A stretch of DNA of 64,000 nucleotides from Rhodobacter sp. (GTDB lineage Bacteria; Pseudomonadota; Alphaproteobacteria; Rhodobacterales; Rhodobacteraceae): contig PNJK01000011.1 of the NCBI GenBank assembly GCA_013821825.1, positions 1-64,000 on the forward strand, read 5' to 3'. Positions 17,626-27,437 of the stretch are shown in pieces; within the stretch, counting starts at the first letter, position 1; the number at the start of each line of letters is the position of its first letter. Position numbers and translations under genes: made by a program. The notes under the pieces are model-generated. The model ran no database searches, had not been told where the DNA came from, and saw nothing but the letters and a program-made list of their open reading frames with translations.

Positions 17626-18609
17626 TCAGATCTCGACCGCAACCTCATAGACCCGGTCCATCATTGCCTGAGTGCCACGCACGAACTCCAGCGGACAGGG
17701 GTAGGCCACGCCTTCGCGGACGGTGCGTCCGAAAGCCTCGACCTGCAGTTTGTAGTGGTTGGCGGTCGGGAAACGTTCCACCGTCACGCGGTTGCCGTTC
17801 TGGTGCAACTCGACCTCGGCCAGGTCGTTCACGTTGGCGTTGAACGGCCCGCCTTCAAGCCGGATCATCCCTTTGGTGCCCTGGAACGTCGCCACCTGCC
17901 GGTTGTACATCCGCATCGACGTCATCGACCCATAGGTAAAGCGTCCGCCCGGACCCTCCATCACGCCCGCAACCTGGGCGAAGACATCAACGCCGTTTTC
18001 GCGGTGGATGCGGGCCGACAGGTCCACCGGCTCGGCCCCGGTCACGAAGCGGGTTGATCCGAAGGTGTAGACCCCGATATCGCGCAGCGACCCGCCCCCG
18101 GTTTCCGGTTTGTTGCGGATGTTGCCCGTGTCGATCAGGTTGAAGGAAAATGCAACATCGGCATGGACCAGCGTGCCAATCTCACCTGCTGCCAGCCATT
18201 CCTTCGCACGTTGCCACTGCGGATGGTGGACAATCATGTAGGCTTCCGCTGCCAGAAGCCCGGTGCGATCACGCGCGGCGATGATCTGGTCGATCTCGCG
18301 GGCCTTCATCGCGATGGGCTTTTCGGTCAGCACATGCTTGCCTGCTGCCAACGCCTTCAGCGTCCACTCCACATGCATGTGGTTGGGCAGCGGGACATAG
18401 ACTGCTTCGATCGAAGGGTCCGCCAACAGCGCGTCATAGCTGTCGTGGATGGCCAAACCCGGCGCAAAGGCCCTGAAGCCTTCGGCCTTCTCCCGATCCG
18501 AGGTGGCAAGCGCGGCCAGTTCCGCCCCATGCGCGGCGTGGATCGCGGGCGCCATGTGTTCCCGAGCAAATCTTGCAGCCCCGAGCACGCCCCATCTGAC
18601 CGGTTTCAT
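17626..18609 (-). CDS. Gfo/Idh/MocA family oxidoreductase
   Basis: A 327-residue NAD(P)-dependent oxidoreductase. It has an N-terminal Rossmann fold (RWGVLGAARFA), the family hallmark EKP (TEKPIAMKA, near residue 96), and a C-terminal alpha/beta domain with GGGSLRDIGVY. These enzymes usually act on sugars or cyclic polyols; the substrate here is unknown. It lies 51 bases downstream of pmtA on the same strand, so it may be carried on the phospholipid-operon transcript without a shared function. Confidence 0.9.
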   Translation of the reverse strand: MKPVRWGVLGAARFAREHMAPAIHAAHGAELAALATSDREKAEGFRAFAPGLAIHDSYDALLADPSIEAVYVPLPNHMHVEWTLKALAAGKHVLTEKPIAMKAREIDQIIAARDRTGLLAAEAYMIVHHPQWQRAKEWLAAGEIGTLVHADVAFSFNLIDTGNIRNKPETGGGSLRDIGVYTFGSTRFVTGAEPVDLSARIHRENGVDVFAQVAGVMEGPGGRFTYGSMTSMRMYNRQVATFQGTKGMIRLEGGPFNANVNDLAEVELHQNGNRVTVERFPTANHYKLQVEAFGRTVREGVAYPCPLEFVRGTQAMMDRVYEVAVEI

Positions 18610-18660
18610 CGCTAGCCCCCCAAAGTGATTACCGAGAGCAGTTGTCCAGAAATCCGTCGA

Positions 18661-19278
18661 TCATTCAACCCGTCTGAAGCGCAGGAAGGTCATCATGCCG
18701 AAGGGTCGCACTTGTTGGCTTTCTTCCAGCTTCAGGCCGGGGTGGCCCAGCACCCGGTCAATCGCGAAATCGGCATGCCAGCCCAGCAAGTTCGCCATCG
18801 GCGCGGCCAGTTTTTCGGCAAAGGACCAGCCCTCGGCCCGGCCGGCAAAATGGTTGGCGATCAGCACCGACCCGCCGGGCCGGCAAAGACGCGCCATCTC
18901 TTCCAGGACCCGTTCAGGCTCTGGCACGACGGACATGATGTGCATGGCCGCAACATGATCAAAGGACGCGTCCGGCAGATCAATGGCCCGCGCATCCATC
19001 TTGTGAAGCCCCGCGACATTGCGCAGACCCAGCTTTTTCGCCCGCAGTTCGGCCGCGCTCAGCATTTCGGCGGATACATCGATTCCCGTGATCTGCACCT
19101 TCGGCGAATAGAAGCTCAGAGCAAGGCCGGTGCCAATGCCAACCTCCAGCACGGATCCGCCTTGGGAGTTCACATGCCGCGCAGCAAGGATCCTTCCCCC
19201 TTCGGTGATCCGGCCAAACGCAAGATCATAGACCGGGGCCCAGCGGCGATACGTCCTTTGAATAGCGTCCACTTGCAT
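18661..19278 (-). CDS. pmtA: Phosphatidylethanolamine N-methyltransferase (PmtA type)
   Basis: A 205-residue SAM methyltransferase of the Rhodobacter PmtA type, which methylates phosphatidylethanolamine up to phosphatidylcholine at the inner membrane. It begins MQVDAIQRTYRRWAPVYDL, followed by motif I (LEVGIGTGLAL), VDVS-like GIDVSAEML, and AMHIMSVVPEPERVL. Position next to pssA and psd, which supply the substrate, strongly supports the assignment. The start at 19278 matches the family; the longer frame would add unrelated residues. Confidence 0.88.
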   Translation of the reverse strand: MQVDAIQRTYRRWAPVYDLAFGRITEGGRILAARHVNSQGGSVLEVGIGTGLALSFYSPKVQITGIDVSAEMLSAAELRAKKLGLRNVAGLHKMDARAIDLPDASFDHVAAMHIMSVVPEPERVLEEMARLCRPGGSVLIANHFAGRAEGWSFAEKLAAPMANLLGWHADFAIDRVLGHPGLKLEESQQVRPFGMMTFLRFRRVE

Positions 19279-19336
19279 ACTAATGATTCCAACTGGTTTC
19301 CAGCTACAGCCTGATTGGCTGGTCGGGAAATGCAAG

Positions 19337-20101
19337 TCACAGTTGCCGGGTCGACCGGACCGAACGTAGGAAAAGCGAAAGGATCGCGGCCAGATATGCC
19401 AGCGACAAGGTCAAGAGCGTGACCCAGGGATAGGTCAGCAGCGCGGCGACCACCATGACCGACCCGACCAGCGCATAGCGCGCATATTCTGCCGCGATCG
19501 TGATCCGCTTGAGCGACGGCGTCCGCACCTTGCTGATCAGCAGTGCGCCGATGCCCATCATCCAGAATGCCACAAGCACCGGCGGCACCACGAATGCATT
19601 GTTGAAGGTGAATGTCAGATACATCGGAACCAGAGCCAACAACGCCCCGGCAGGCGAAGGCACACCGACAAAGGTTGTCTTTTCAGCGGTTTCCCCCTCG
19701 GTGCGCGAACCGACGTTGAAGCGTGCCAGCCTCAACATGCAGCAGACGACGTAGACGAGGACGGCTATCCAGCCGAAGTTGGTCTCGACCCGAAGCGCCC
19801 ACAGATAAAGGACCAGTGCCGGCGTGACGCCGAAGTTCACAAGATCGCACAACGAATCCAGTTCTGCCCCGATCGCGCTTTCTGACTTGAGCATTCGGGC
19901 CAGTCGTCCGTCCAGCCCGTCCAGCGCCGCTGCGATGCCGATCAGCAATATGGCCATCGGAAATCGTCCATCGATCCCAAACCGTATCGCGGTCAAGCCC
20001 GAACAAAGCGCCAGAACCGAGATCAGGTTCGGCAAGAGCTTGAGAAGCAAAAGCTCGCGCGGGCGTTCGGAAGTGCGTTCCGTGCCAGGTTTGCGGGCCA
20101 T
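19337..20101 (-). CDS. pssA: CDP-diacylglycerol-serine O-phosphatidyltransferase
   Basis: A 254-residue integral membrane enzyme that makes phosphatidylserine from CDP-diacylglycerol and serine. The CDP-alcohol phosphotransferase signature is complete: DGLDGRLARMLKSESAIG followed by AELDSLCD. Several hydrophobic segments follow. It starts 6 bases after the end of psd (reading leftward), so the pair is an operon that converts CDP-DAG to PS and PE. Confidence 0.95.
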   Translation of the reverse strand: MARKPGTERTSERPRELLLLKLLPNLISVLALCSGLTAIRFGIDGRFPMAILLIGIAAALDGLDGRLARMLKSESAIGAELDSLCDLVNFGVTPALVLYLWALRVETNFGWIAVLVYVVCCMLRLARFNVGSRTEGETAEKTTFVGVPSPAGALLALVPMYLTFTFNNAFVVPPVLVAFWMMGIGALLISKVRTPSLKRITIAAEYARYALVGSVMVVAALLTYPWVTLLTLSLAYLAAILSLFLRSVRSTRQL

Positions 20102-20107
20102 CTGTCC

Positions 20108-20800
20108 TCAGTCCATCCGGGCGGCGCGTGCCGGGGCATCCTGCCCGATCAGCGCGATGACCGTTTCGCCAGCAACCATGGTCTGTCCAAGCGCCACCTG
20201 CGGCTGAACTCCCTCTGGCAGATAGACGTCGAGGCGACTGCCGAAACGGATCAGGCCGAAACGTTCGCCGGTGCGCAAGGCTTGTCCTGGCGCTGTCCAG
20301 CAAACGATGCGCCGCGCGACCAGCCCGGCGATCTGCACCACGGCAATCTTGCGACCGTCGGCTATCTCGATCGCCAGTGCGTTCCGTTCGTTTTCTTCCG
20401 ACGCCTTGTCTAGCGAGGCGTTGAAGAACTTGCCCGGCCGGTACGCGACGGCCGTCACCTGCCCGGCGATGGGGGCACGGTTCACATGGCAGTTGAAAAC
20501 CGACATGAACACGCTGACGCGGGTCAGCGCCTCGGGCCCCATGCCCAGCTCTGCGGGCGGCACGGCCCGTTCGATCAGGCTGACGACGCCATCCGCCGGA
20601 CTGACCAGAAGGCCAGCGTTCTGCGGCACCGCGCGCTTGGGATCACGGAAGAAGTAATAGCACCAGACCGTCAGGCCCAGGCCCAGCCAGCCCAGCGGAT
20701 CCCAGATCCAGAAGAGAACCAACGCCACGGCGGCAAAGGCCGCGACGAACTTGTAGCCCTCGGGGTGCATGGGCTTGATGAAGGTGTCGGTCATTTTCAT
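20108..20800 (-). CDS. psd: Phosphatidylserine decarboxylase proenzyme
   Basis: A 230-residue short-type Psd. The self-cleavage site that creates the pyruvoyl group is the Gly-Ser of [13 protein letters not shown] near the C-terminus. A hydrophobic N-terminal segment (about residues 17-45) anchors it to the membrane, and the catalytic core has LVSPADGVV and [10 protein letters not shown]. It decarboxylates phosphatidylserine to phosphatidylethanolamine, upstream of pssA and pmtA in one operon. An in-frame Met two residues later is an alternative start. Confidence 0.95.
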   Translation of the reverse strand: MKMTDTFIKPMHPEGYKFVAAFAAVALVLFWIWDPLGWLGLGLTVWCYYFFRDPKRAVPQNAGLLVSPADGVVSLIERAVPPAELGMGPEALTRVSVFMSVFNCHVNRAPIAGQVTAVAYRPGKFFNASLDKASEENERNALAIEIADGRKIAVVQIAGLVARRIVCWTAPGQALRTGERFGLIRFGSRLDVYLPEGVQPQVALGQTMVAGETVIALIGQDAPARAARMD

Positions 20801-20940
20801 GACTGCCTCCTACTTCCCGAGTTGTCGCAGAGCAATGAAAAATCCTGCGCCGATGCAATCATCTTCCGTTGCGACGTCGGACATGGATACCGCGCACGCC
20901 TCGTGGTTCCCCTTGGACTGCGCCATCGGCGCCCGGCCCG

Positions 20941-21837
20941 TCAGGCCGGTACCGCCATTCCCTTGCCCTTGGCCAGTTCGCGCATCTTGGCCTGAAGCTT
21001 TTCGAAGGCCCGCACCTCGATCTGGCGGATACGCTCGCGGCTGACGCCATAGCTTTCCGACAGGTCTTCCAGCGTAACCGGGTCCTCCGACAGCCGACGC
21101 TGCATCAGCACATCTTTTTCGCGGTCGTTCAGCACCGACATCGCCTGTGCCAGCAAGGCGCGACGCGCGTCAAGTTCGTCCTTCTGCGCATAGGCCTCGG
21201 CCTGGTCGCTGTCTTCATCCTCAAGCCAGTCCTGCCACTGGGTCGAGCTGTCGCCGTCCGACCCCACGGTCGCGTTCAGGCTTGCGTCCGACCCCGACAG
21301 CCGCCGGTTCATGTCGATGACTTCTGCCTCGGACACGCTCAGGTCCTTGGCGATCTGCGCCACGTTCTCGGGCCGCAGGTCGCCTTCTTCCAGCGCGCCG
21401 ACCTTGGCCTTGGCCTTGCGCAGGTTGAAGAACAGCTTCTTTTGCGCCGACGTGGTGCCAAGTTTAACCAGGCTCCACGACCGCAGGATGTATTCCTGGA
21501 TGCTGGCGCGAATCCACCACATCGCGTAGGTCGCAAGCCGAAAGCCCTTTTCGGGGTCAAAGCGCTTGACCGCCTGCATCAGTCCGACGTTGGCTTCGGA
21601 AATCACCTCCGCCTGCGGCAGCCCATAGCCGCGGTAGCCCATGGCGATCTTGGCCGCCAGACGCAGGTGCGAGGTCACCATCCGATGCGCCGCTTCGGTG
21701 TCCTGATGATCCACCCAGCGCTTGGCCAGCATGTATTCCTCTTCCGGCTCCAGAAGCGGGAACTTGCGGATTTCCTGCATGTAGCGGTTCAGCCCCTGTT
21801 CCGGGCTGGGTGCGGGTAGGTTCGTATAGGTGCTCAT
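20941..21837 (-). CDS. rpoH: RNA polymerase sigma-32 factor RpoH
   Basis: A 298-residue heat-shock sigma factor. Region 2 (ISEANVGLMQAVKRFDPEKG, then TYAMWWIRASIQEYILRSW), the RpoH box (QKKLFFNLRKAK) that separates it from RpoD, and the region 4 helix-turn-helix (TLEDLSESYGVSRERIRQIE) are all visible. Rhodobacterales often carry two RpoH paralogues; which one this is cannot be told here. A sigma-70-like promoter lies at 21888-21916. Confidence 0.96.
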   Translation of the reverse strand: MSTYTNLPAPSPEQGLNRYMQEIRKFPLLEPEEEYMLAKRWVDHQDTEAAHRMVTSHLRLAAKIAMGYRGYGLPQAEVISEANVGLMQAVKRFDPEKGFRLATYAMWWIRASIQEYILRSWSLVKLGTTSAQKKLFFNLRKAKAKVGALEEGDLRPENVAQIAKDLSVSEAEVIDMNRRLSGSDASLNATVGSDGDSSTQWQDWLEDEDSDQAEAYAQKDELDARRALLAQAMSVLNDREKDVLMQRRLSEDPVTLEDLSESYGVSRERIRQIEVRAFEKLQAKMRELAKGKGMAVPA

Positions 21838-21887
21838 TTCGTGCCCCCTGTGTTGCCCCGGTGCAGCTTCGCCCCCGAGGATCGCGT

Positions 21888-21916
21888 AATCTAAGTCGCG
21901 GACAAATAGCGCGCAA
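21888..21916 (-). promoter_or_regulatory. Candidate sigma-70-type promoter of rpoH
   Basis: On the minus strand TTGCGC (-35) and TAGATT (-10) are separated by 17 bases, giving a start about 45 bases upstream of the rpoH ATG. GGGGGC just before the ATG could act as the ribosome-binding site. Judged by eye only. Confidence 0.4.
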
Positions 21917-22130
21917 GTGCTGGCCGTTCCACCCGTCGTTTAGCGTCAATTGTCGACGCTTCGGCAGGATGTTAAGCTTTGTGACTTCCAGATCACGCGA
22001 ATGTCAGCCGCGATGCAGCAAATCGTCATTTCTGGCGGCTCCTGTCGGGAATCCCTTACCGGACAAGTGCCCCGATCATGGTCTAGAAAGCCGACAACTC
22101 CTTACAACTTTTCGCCGGAGAGACTGGCCG

Positions 22131-22697
22131 ATGTTCAACCTGAGACGCGCCAGCTTGGCTGCGACAGTGACCGCGCTTCTTCTTGGCCTCGCGGCTGGCG
22201 CCCTGACCCCAACTGCGGCGCATGCCTATTACCCCTGCGACAGGGCCGGACCTGGCGAAGTGATCATCGGAATGGCGCCGAACGGGCCGGGAATGCCGGA
22301 AACGCCCTTGTGCGAATACGTGGGAGAAGGGGGCGACTATGGGGAGCCGGGTCCGAGCGGCTATTGGGTCGATCGCTTCGCCGCGCTGGCCTGGGCAAGG
22401 GATGGCGCAGGCAATCCCACCTATACATGGTCTGTAGGGGCCAGCAGCGCTGCCGGGGCTGACAACGGCGCCATGGCGGAATGCCTTTCATCCGGGTTTT
22501 CCGACTGTCAGCTGGGACCATCGGTTGCCAACGGTGTCATTGCCGTCGCAGTCGGGAAGGATGACAGTCTGCATGCGGATTGGGGCGAAACGGTCAGACA
22601 GGCCGAGAAAAAGGCGTTGAGGCTGTGCCGCAAGGCCGCCAAGGGCTGCAAGATCGAACAGGTTCTGGAAAGCCCTGCCCAATGGGCAAGCTACTGA
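22131..22697 (+). CDS. Exported DUF4189 domain protein
   Basis: A 188-residue protein with a clear Sec signal peptide (hydrophobic run ATVTALLLGLAAGAL, cleavage after AHA near residue 31). The mature part has six or so cysteines and a DUF4189-like C-terminal half (WVDRFAALAWA, AVAVGKDDSLHADWG, AEKKALRLCR). Function unknown; likely periplasmic or secreted. GGAGAG upstream of the ATG at 22131 supports this start. Confidence 0.85.
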   Translation: MFNLRRASLAATVTALLLGLAAGALTPTAAHAYYPCDRAGPGEVIIGMAPNGPGMPETPLCEYVGEGGDYGEPGPSGYWVDRFAALAWARDGAGNPTYTWSVGASSAAGADNGAMAECLSSGFSDCQLGPSVANGVIAVAVGKDDSLHADWGETVRQAEKKALRLCRKAAKGCKIEQVLESPAQWASY

Positions 22698-22740
22698 GGC
22701 GACGAACCGGCCGGCTGAAAACCTCGTGTCCGGCGCTGGC

Positions 22741-23790
22741 TCAGGGGTGGCGAAGGGCCGACAGCAATCGGCTCATATCGGCGGGCAAATCCGCGGCAAA
22801 CTCCAGCACCTCACCCGATACCGGGTGCAGGAACCCCAGGGTGACGGCATGCAGTGCCTGCCGGGGGAAGCTGTTCGCCACCTCGGCCCCGGCCCCCAAT
22901 TGGGCAGCCGACAGCCGCCGCTTGCCCCCGTAGGTCTGGTCGCCGACCAGCCCGTGTCCGGCATAGGCAAGATGCACGCGGATCTGATGCGTCCGCCCGG
23001 TTTCCAGCCAGCATTCGACCAGTGAAGCCTGCCCGGCGAAGTCTTCCAGGACACGGGCGCGGGTGACGGCATGACGACCGCTCTCCCACACGACAGCCTG
23101 ACGCTGGCGGTCGGTCTTGTGACGGGCAAGTCCGGTGGCAATGCGAAGGATGCCCCCGGCCTCGAAGCTGATGCCCCGCAAGCCGCGCAGTCGCGGGTCG
23201 GTTGCCTGCGGGGCGCCGTGAACCACGGCAAGATAGCGGCGGGTGACGCTGTGATCCTCGAACTGGCGGGCAAGGCCGTGATGCGCCCGGTCGGACTTCG
23301 CCACGACGAGAAGACCGGTTGTGTCCTTGTCGATCCGGTGCACGATTCCGGGCCTGCGTTCGCCGCCAATGCCGGAAAGACTGTCGCCGCAATGGGCCAG
23401 AAGCGCATTGACCAAGGTCCCGGAAGGCGAACCCGGAGCCGGATGCACGACCATTCCCGCAGGTTTGTCGATCACGATCAGGTCGGCATCTTCCCAAACC
23501 ACGCTCAGCGGGATCGACTCGGCAAGCGTCTCGACCGACTGCGCCGGAGCGATCTGCAACACATAACTCTCCCCCGGCGCGACCTTTGCCTTGGCATCGG
23601 TCACGACCATCCCGTCGCGACTGACAGCACCTTCGGCAATCATCCGCATCAGGCGCGAACGCGAAAGTGCAGCTTCTTCTGGCACGGCAGCGGCAAGCGC
23701 CTTATCAAGGCGCGCAGGGGCGTCCTCGCCAATGGTCACCGTCAGGGTAGCCCCTTCCGCTTCGTCGCCGTCCTCGAAAGGGTCGTCCAT
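22741..23790 (-). CDS. rluD: RluA family 23S rRNA pseudouridine synthase (RluD type)
   Basis: A 349-residue protein with an N-terminal S4-like RNA-binding domain (RLDKALAAAVPEEAALSRSR) and the catalytic domain. The catalytic aspartate is in HRIDKDTTGLLVVAK. The C-terminal strand ECWLETGRTHQIRVH is typical. It isomerises uridines in 23S rRNA. Its ATG overlaps the divergent start codon of the next gene in the sequence CATG, so the two genes share no intergenic DNA. Confidence 0.93.
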   Translation of the reverse strand: MDDPFEDGDEAEGATLTVTIGEDAPARLDKALAAAVPEEAALSRSRLMRMIAEGAVSRDGMVVTDAKAKVAPGESYVLQIAPAQSVETLAESIPLSVVWEDADLIVIDKPAGMVVHPAPGSPSGTLVNALLAHCGDSLSGIGGERRPGIVHRIDKDTTGLLVVAKSDRAHHGLARQFEDHSVTRRYLAVVHGAPQATDPRLRGLRGISFEAGGILRIATGLARHKTDRQRQAVVWESGRHAVTRARVLEDFAGQASLVECWLETGRTHQIRVHLAYAGHGLVGDQTYGGKRRLSAAQLGAGAEVANSFPRQALHAVTLGFLHPVSGEVLEFAADLPADMSRLLSALRHP

Positions 23791-24124
23791 GTCTGATCCC
23801 GCCCCGTCCGATGACCCCGAAATGGTGGCCCTGCCGCCCGGCCTGCGGCTGTTGAAATGGCTTGTGATCGTCTTGACCCTTACCATGATCGGCGGTGTCA
23901 TAACCGTGGTTGCGCTGATTGTCACCCGTATGCCGCAGGCCTTTACCGCCGATGCCCCGGCCCTGCCGGAAAAGCTTGTGCTCCCTGTTGGCGCCAAGGC
24001 AGCCGCGGTGACCTTCGGCACCGGATGGACGGCCGTGGTCACAACCGACGACCGCATCCTGATTTTTGGACGCGGCGGCGAACTGCGGCAAGAGATGGCG
24101 ATCGAGCCAGGCGAAACACCTTGA
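23789..24124 (+). CDS. DUF6476-like single-pass membrane protein
   Basis: A 111-residue protein with one transmembrane segment (LVIVLTLTMIGGVITVVALIV, about residues 25-46) and a C-terminal soluble part (LPVGAKAAAVTFGTGW, then DDRILIFGRGGELRQ). It matches the small DUF6476-type proteins found beside rluD in Rhodobacterales; function unknown. Start at 23789 overlaps the rluD start (CATG), so its promoter must lie inside rluD. Confidence 0.8.
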   Translation: MSDPAPSDDPEMVALPPGLRLLKWLVIVLTLTMIGGVITVVALIVTRMPQAFTADAPALPEKLVLPVGAKAAAVTFGTGWTAVVTTDDRILIFGRGGELRQEMAIEPGETP

Positions 24125-24185
24125 CCAGACGCGGCCCGCGCGGGCTTACTGACACCCACGCCGCACCAGCCCGAGCCCTTTTCGC

Positions 24186-25868
24186 ATGACCGCCCCCCCT
24201 GCCCTGCACCTTTCGGACGAGGAGCGGGTCATGGATGAGCTTGAGCGCCAGTTCGATATTCTGAATGGGCAGAAATGGCAGCGGATCATCCTGTCGATCT
24301 TCGCCTATGCGCTTTGCGCCTTGTTTGCGAACCCCGTCGCGATTGCTGTCCTTGTTCTGGTCGACCTGTCCGCCGAATTCGCGTCGCTGCGCCTGATGCG
24401 CGGGCTGAACCCCGTGGCCAATCCGGGCCGCTACCGCGCCAGCATCCTTGCCGTCGTCGTGATGGCGTCGACGATTGCCATGGCCGCTGGACTGGTCTGG
24501 ATGAACGAAAATCCCCATGCCAAGGCGCTTGCGGCAGGGATTGCAATGACCACGCTGTTGCAGCTTAGCACGGTCAGGGCAATCCATTTGCCCTATGGGA
24601 TTGCCGGTTTGCTGGCAGTCGCCGTGGTGGTTACGGGGGTCAGCTTGGTCCACTGGATCGACAAGCAAAGCATGCTCGGATTTGCCGTGTCGATGGCCGC
24701 AGCCTTCGGCGCGCTTGCGTATGCGCTGACAGCGATGTGGTCGAACCACGGCCTGCACCGCGCCAGCGCCCAAGGGGCTGCGGCGGCTCGGGCCTCGGAC
24801 GCCGCCAAGAGCCTGTTTCTTGCGCAGATGAGCCATGAGCTGCGCACGCCGCTGAACGCGATCATCGGACTGGGAGAGATTGAGGCAGCCGCAGCAACCG
24901 GCCCCTCGCGGGACCGGCTTCAGACGCTGGTTGCCTCGGCCCGCGGGCTCGCGGTGGTTCTGGACGACGTGCTGGACCTGTCGGCCATAACCGACGGGCG
25001 GGTGGCAATTCATCCAGTCGCGACGGATCTGCGGTCGACCTTGAAGGCCACGGTCGAGATCCTTGCTCCAGAGGCGGCGCGGGCTGGCGGAAGCGTCGCG
25101 CTGGTCCTCTCGCCAGATCTGCCGTCGCATGTGCTGCTGGATTCCGCGCGCCTGCGGCAATGCCTGACCAACCTGATTAGCAATGCTCTCAAGTACGCCA
25201 AGGGGGGCACTGTAAGGGTCATGGCCCGACATATGGACGGGAGACTGGAGATCGATGTGGCCGACGATGGCCCGGGGATCGCAGACGAACTGGCCAAGAC
25301 CCTGTTCGAACCCTTCCGCCGGGGAAGCGTGGACGCACCGGGGCTTGGGCTCGGACTGGCGATCAGCCGCTCGCTTGCCCGGCAAATGGGGGGCGATCTT
25401 GTACATGTCCCTTCGGCCCGGGGGGCAGTCTTTCAGCTTTCGGTCACGGCACCGATCTCCAGTCCGGCACCGGTGGCAGCGTTGCCAAACCTGAAGGGCC
25501 GCCGCATTCTGGTGGTGGATGACATTGCGACAAACCGCCTTGTGGCAGCCAGTCTGGTGCAGGCCCTTGGTGCCGAGGCTATCGAGGCTGACAGTGGGGC
25601 CAAAGCTTTGCGGGTGATCGCCGAAACCCGCGTCGATCTTGTCCTGCTGGATATGGCGATGCCCGGGATGGACGGACTGGAAACCTTCCGCCGCCTGAGG
25701 ACGGAACTCGGCCAGACCATGCCGGTGGTCGCAATGACGGCCGGTGCAATGGCAAATCAGCGTGCTGCGGCTCTGAGCGCGGGGCTGGATGGGTTTGTCG
25801 CAAAGCCGCTGCTGCCGGAAACGCTTGGCGCCGTGCTTAGCCCGCTTCTGCCTGCTTCGGGCGCCTGA
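24186..25868 (+). CDS. Membrane-bound hybrid sensor histidine kinase/response regulator
   Basis: A 560-residue protein. Residues about 30-190 form five or six transmembrane helices; then come the H-box (SHELRTPLNAIIGLGE, His near residue 218), N-box (LISNALKYAKGG), G-boxes (VADDGPGIADEL, GLGLGLAISRSLARQMGGD) and a C-terminal receiver with VVDD and the phospho-acceptor in VLLDMAMPGMDG (near 488). No separate regulator or output gene adjoins. An in-frame ATG at 24231 has a better ribosome-binding site (GAGGAG) than 24186, so the true start may be 15 codons later. Confidence 0.92.
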   Translation: MTAPPALHLSDEERVMDELERQFDILNGQKWQRIILSIFAYALCALFANPVAIAVLVLVDLSAEFASLRLMRGLNPVANPGRYRASILAVVVMASTIAMAAGLVWMNENPHAKALAAGIAMTTLLQLSTVRAIHLPYGIAGLLAVAVVVTGVSLVHWIDKQSMLGFAVSMAAAFGALAYALTAMWSNHGLHRASAQGAAAARASDAAKSLFLAQMSHELRTPLNAIIGLGEIEAAAATGPSRDRLQTLVASARGLAVVLDDVLDLSAITDGRVAIHPVATDLRSTLKATVEILAPEAARAGGSVALVLSPDLPSHVLLDSARLRQCLTNLISNALKYAKGGTVRVMARHMDGRLEIDVADDGPGIADELAKTLFEPFRRGSVDAPGLGLGLAISRSLARQMGGDLVHVPSARGAVFQLSVTAPISSPAPVAALPNLKGRRILVVDDIATNRLVAASLVQALGAEAIEADSGAKALRVIAETRVDLVLLDMAMPGMDGLETFRRLRTELGQTMPVVAMTAGAMANQRAAALSAGLDGFVAKPLLPETLGAVLSPLLPASGA

Positions 25869-25950
25869 AACCGACAGCAGGCGGCGCGGGCGGGCATGAC
25901 CCCGTGGGTCCGGGCCGCCAGGCTCCCGGCAAACGAACGAAAGGACGGCG

Positions 25951-27387
25951 ATGATCGGGGATCTTGGCGCAACCGATGCGACAGAGTTGGCAGGAATGGT
26001 CGCGAAGGGCGAGGTGACGGCGACCGAACTTCTGGACGCAGCCCTTGCGGCTGTCGAGGCGCGCAACGGCAGTATCAACGCGGTCGTGCTGATGCAGGAA
26101 GGCGTTGCGCGCAAGGCAATTGCCGAAGGACTGCCGATTGGGCCGTTCCGGGGCGTGCCTTTCCTGATCAAGGATCTGGGGATCGAGGCGCGGGACTTTC
26201 CCAGCCACAACGGCAGTCGCCTGTTGGCGAACACCGCATATCGGAGCGACAGCAGCATCTTTGCACGGATCAAGGACACGGGCGTTGTCACCTTCGGTCG
26301 CACAACCAGCCCCGAAGGTGGAATCGGGGCCTCGACAGAGGCTGCCGTCTACGGCGGGCCCACGCGGAACCCCTGGAACCTTGACCACACGCCGGGCGGC
26401 TCCTCCGGCGGGGCCGGGGCAGCAGTAGCTGCAGGGATCGTGGCCATGGCGCACGGGTCGGACGGCGGTGGTTCTGTGCGCATTCCCGCCAGTTCCTGCG
26501 GGCTGTTCGGCTTCAAGCCGACGCGGGCCAGACTGCCGGATGGACCCTTTGCCGGCGAAGGTTGGGCCGGAATGGCAATCGACGGTTTCCTCACGCGGTC
26601 GGTCAGGGACACTGCCGTTATGCTGGATGCCTGCGAAGGTGCCGACCTTGGCGCGCCCTATTGGGCACCGCCCCTTGCAAGAGGCCATGCCGCCGCAATC
26701 AGCCGTCCGCCCCGACGGCTTCGGGTGGCGATCAGTGACACGACCCTGACAGGCGACAGCATCCACCCCGAGGTCGCCGAGGCGGTCCGGGCTGCCGGGC
26801 GTCTGCTGGAAAGCCTTGGTCACAACGTCGAGGCGGCCCGCCCAAAGGCTGACGTGCCTGGGATGATGCGGGCCTGGACGGATATCGTGGCGGTGGGGAC
26901 AGCCTTGGGCATCCGCACGGCACTGAAAGGACGACCCTTAAGCGCTGATCTGGTGGAAGGTGTCGGACGCGGGGCCTGCGCCCACGCCGAAAGTCTGCAC
27001 CCGACGCGCTATCTTGAGGCGGTTGGTGAAATACATGCCTTTGGGCGCCAGATGGCGGGGTTCTTCGATCAGGGGCCCGACATCCTCTTGTCCGCCACCC
27101 TTGCCGAGCCCCCCGCAAAGCTGGGCCGGTTTGGTCATGATAGCGAGGATTACCTTGCCTATCGTACCGGGCCGCACGGGATTTTCGCCTATTCCCCATT
27201 CTGCGCGGTCTTCAACGCCAGCGGTCAACCCGCAGCAAGCCTTCCTCTAGGCTGGTCCGCCGACGGGCTGCCGATCGGCATCCACCTTGCGGCGGCTTTC
27301 GGTCAGGATGAAACCCTGATCGCCCTGTGCTCAGAGATAGAGCGCGCGGCACCTTGGGCCATGAAACGTGCTCCGTTGGCTGCATGA
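25951..27387 (+). CDS. Amidase signature family protein
   Basis: A 478-residue amidase. The Ser-Ser-Lys triad is visible: lysine in FLIKDLG, cis-serine in [11 protein letters not shown], nucleophile serine in [16 protein letters not shown]. It would hydrolyse a carboxamide in the cytoplasm; specificity cannot be read. A Shine-Dalgarno sequence (AAAGGACGGCG) precedes the ATG. It lies just upstream of a ruined polyamine-type ABC importer and a second amidase, suggesting a former uptake-and-hydrolysis operon. Confidence 0.92.
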   Translation: MIGDLGATDATELAGMVAKGEVTATELLDAALAAVEARNGSINAVVLMQEGVARKAIAEGLPIGPFRGVPFLIKDLGIEARDFPSHNGSRLLANTAYRSDSSIFARIKDTGVVTFGRTTSPEGGIGASTEAAVYGGPTRNPWNLDHTPGGSSGGAGAAVAAGIVAMAHGSDGGGSVRIPASSCGLFGFKPTRARLPDGPFAGEGWAGMAIDGFLTRSVRDTAVMLDACEGADLGAPYWAPPLARGHAAAISRPPRRLRVAISDTTLTGDSIHPEVAEAVRAAGRLLESLGHNVEAARPKADVPGMMRAWTDIVAVGTALGIRTALKGRPLSADLVEGVGRGACAHAESLHPTRYLEAVGEIHAFGRQMAGFFDQGPDILLSATLAEPPAKLGRFGHDSEDYLAYRTGPHGIFAYSPFCAVFNASGQPAASLPLGWSADGLPIGIHLAAAFGQDETLIALCSEIERAAPWAMKRAPLAA

Positions 27388-27437
27388 CCGGGAAAAATCG
27401 CTTGTCACCCGGCATTCCAACGTCTCAACATGATCAA

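Noticed and set aside
24039-26303. A 754-codon open frame antisense to the histidine kinase
   Set aside because: It mirrors the GC-rich codon structure of the kinase gene, has no recognisable domains, and crosses several real genes.
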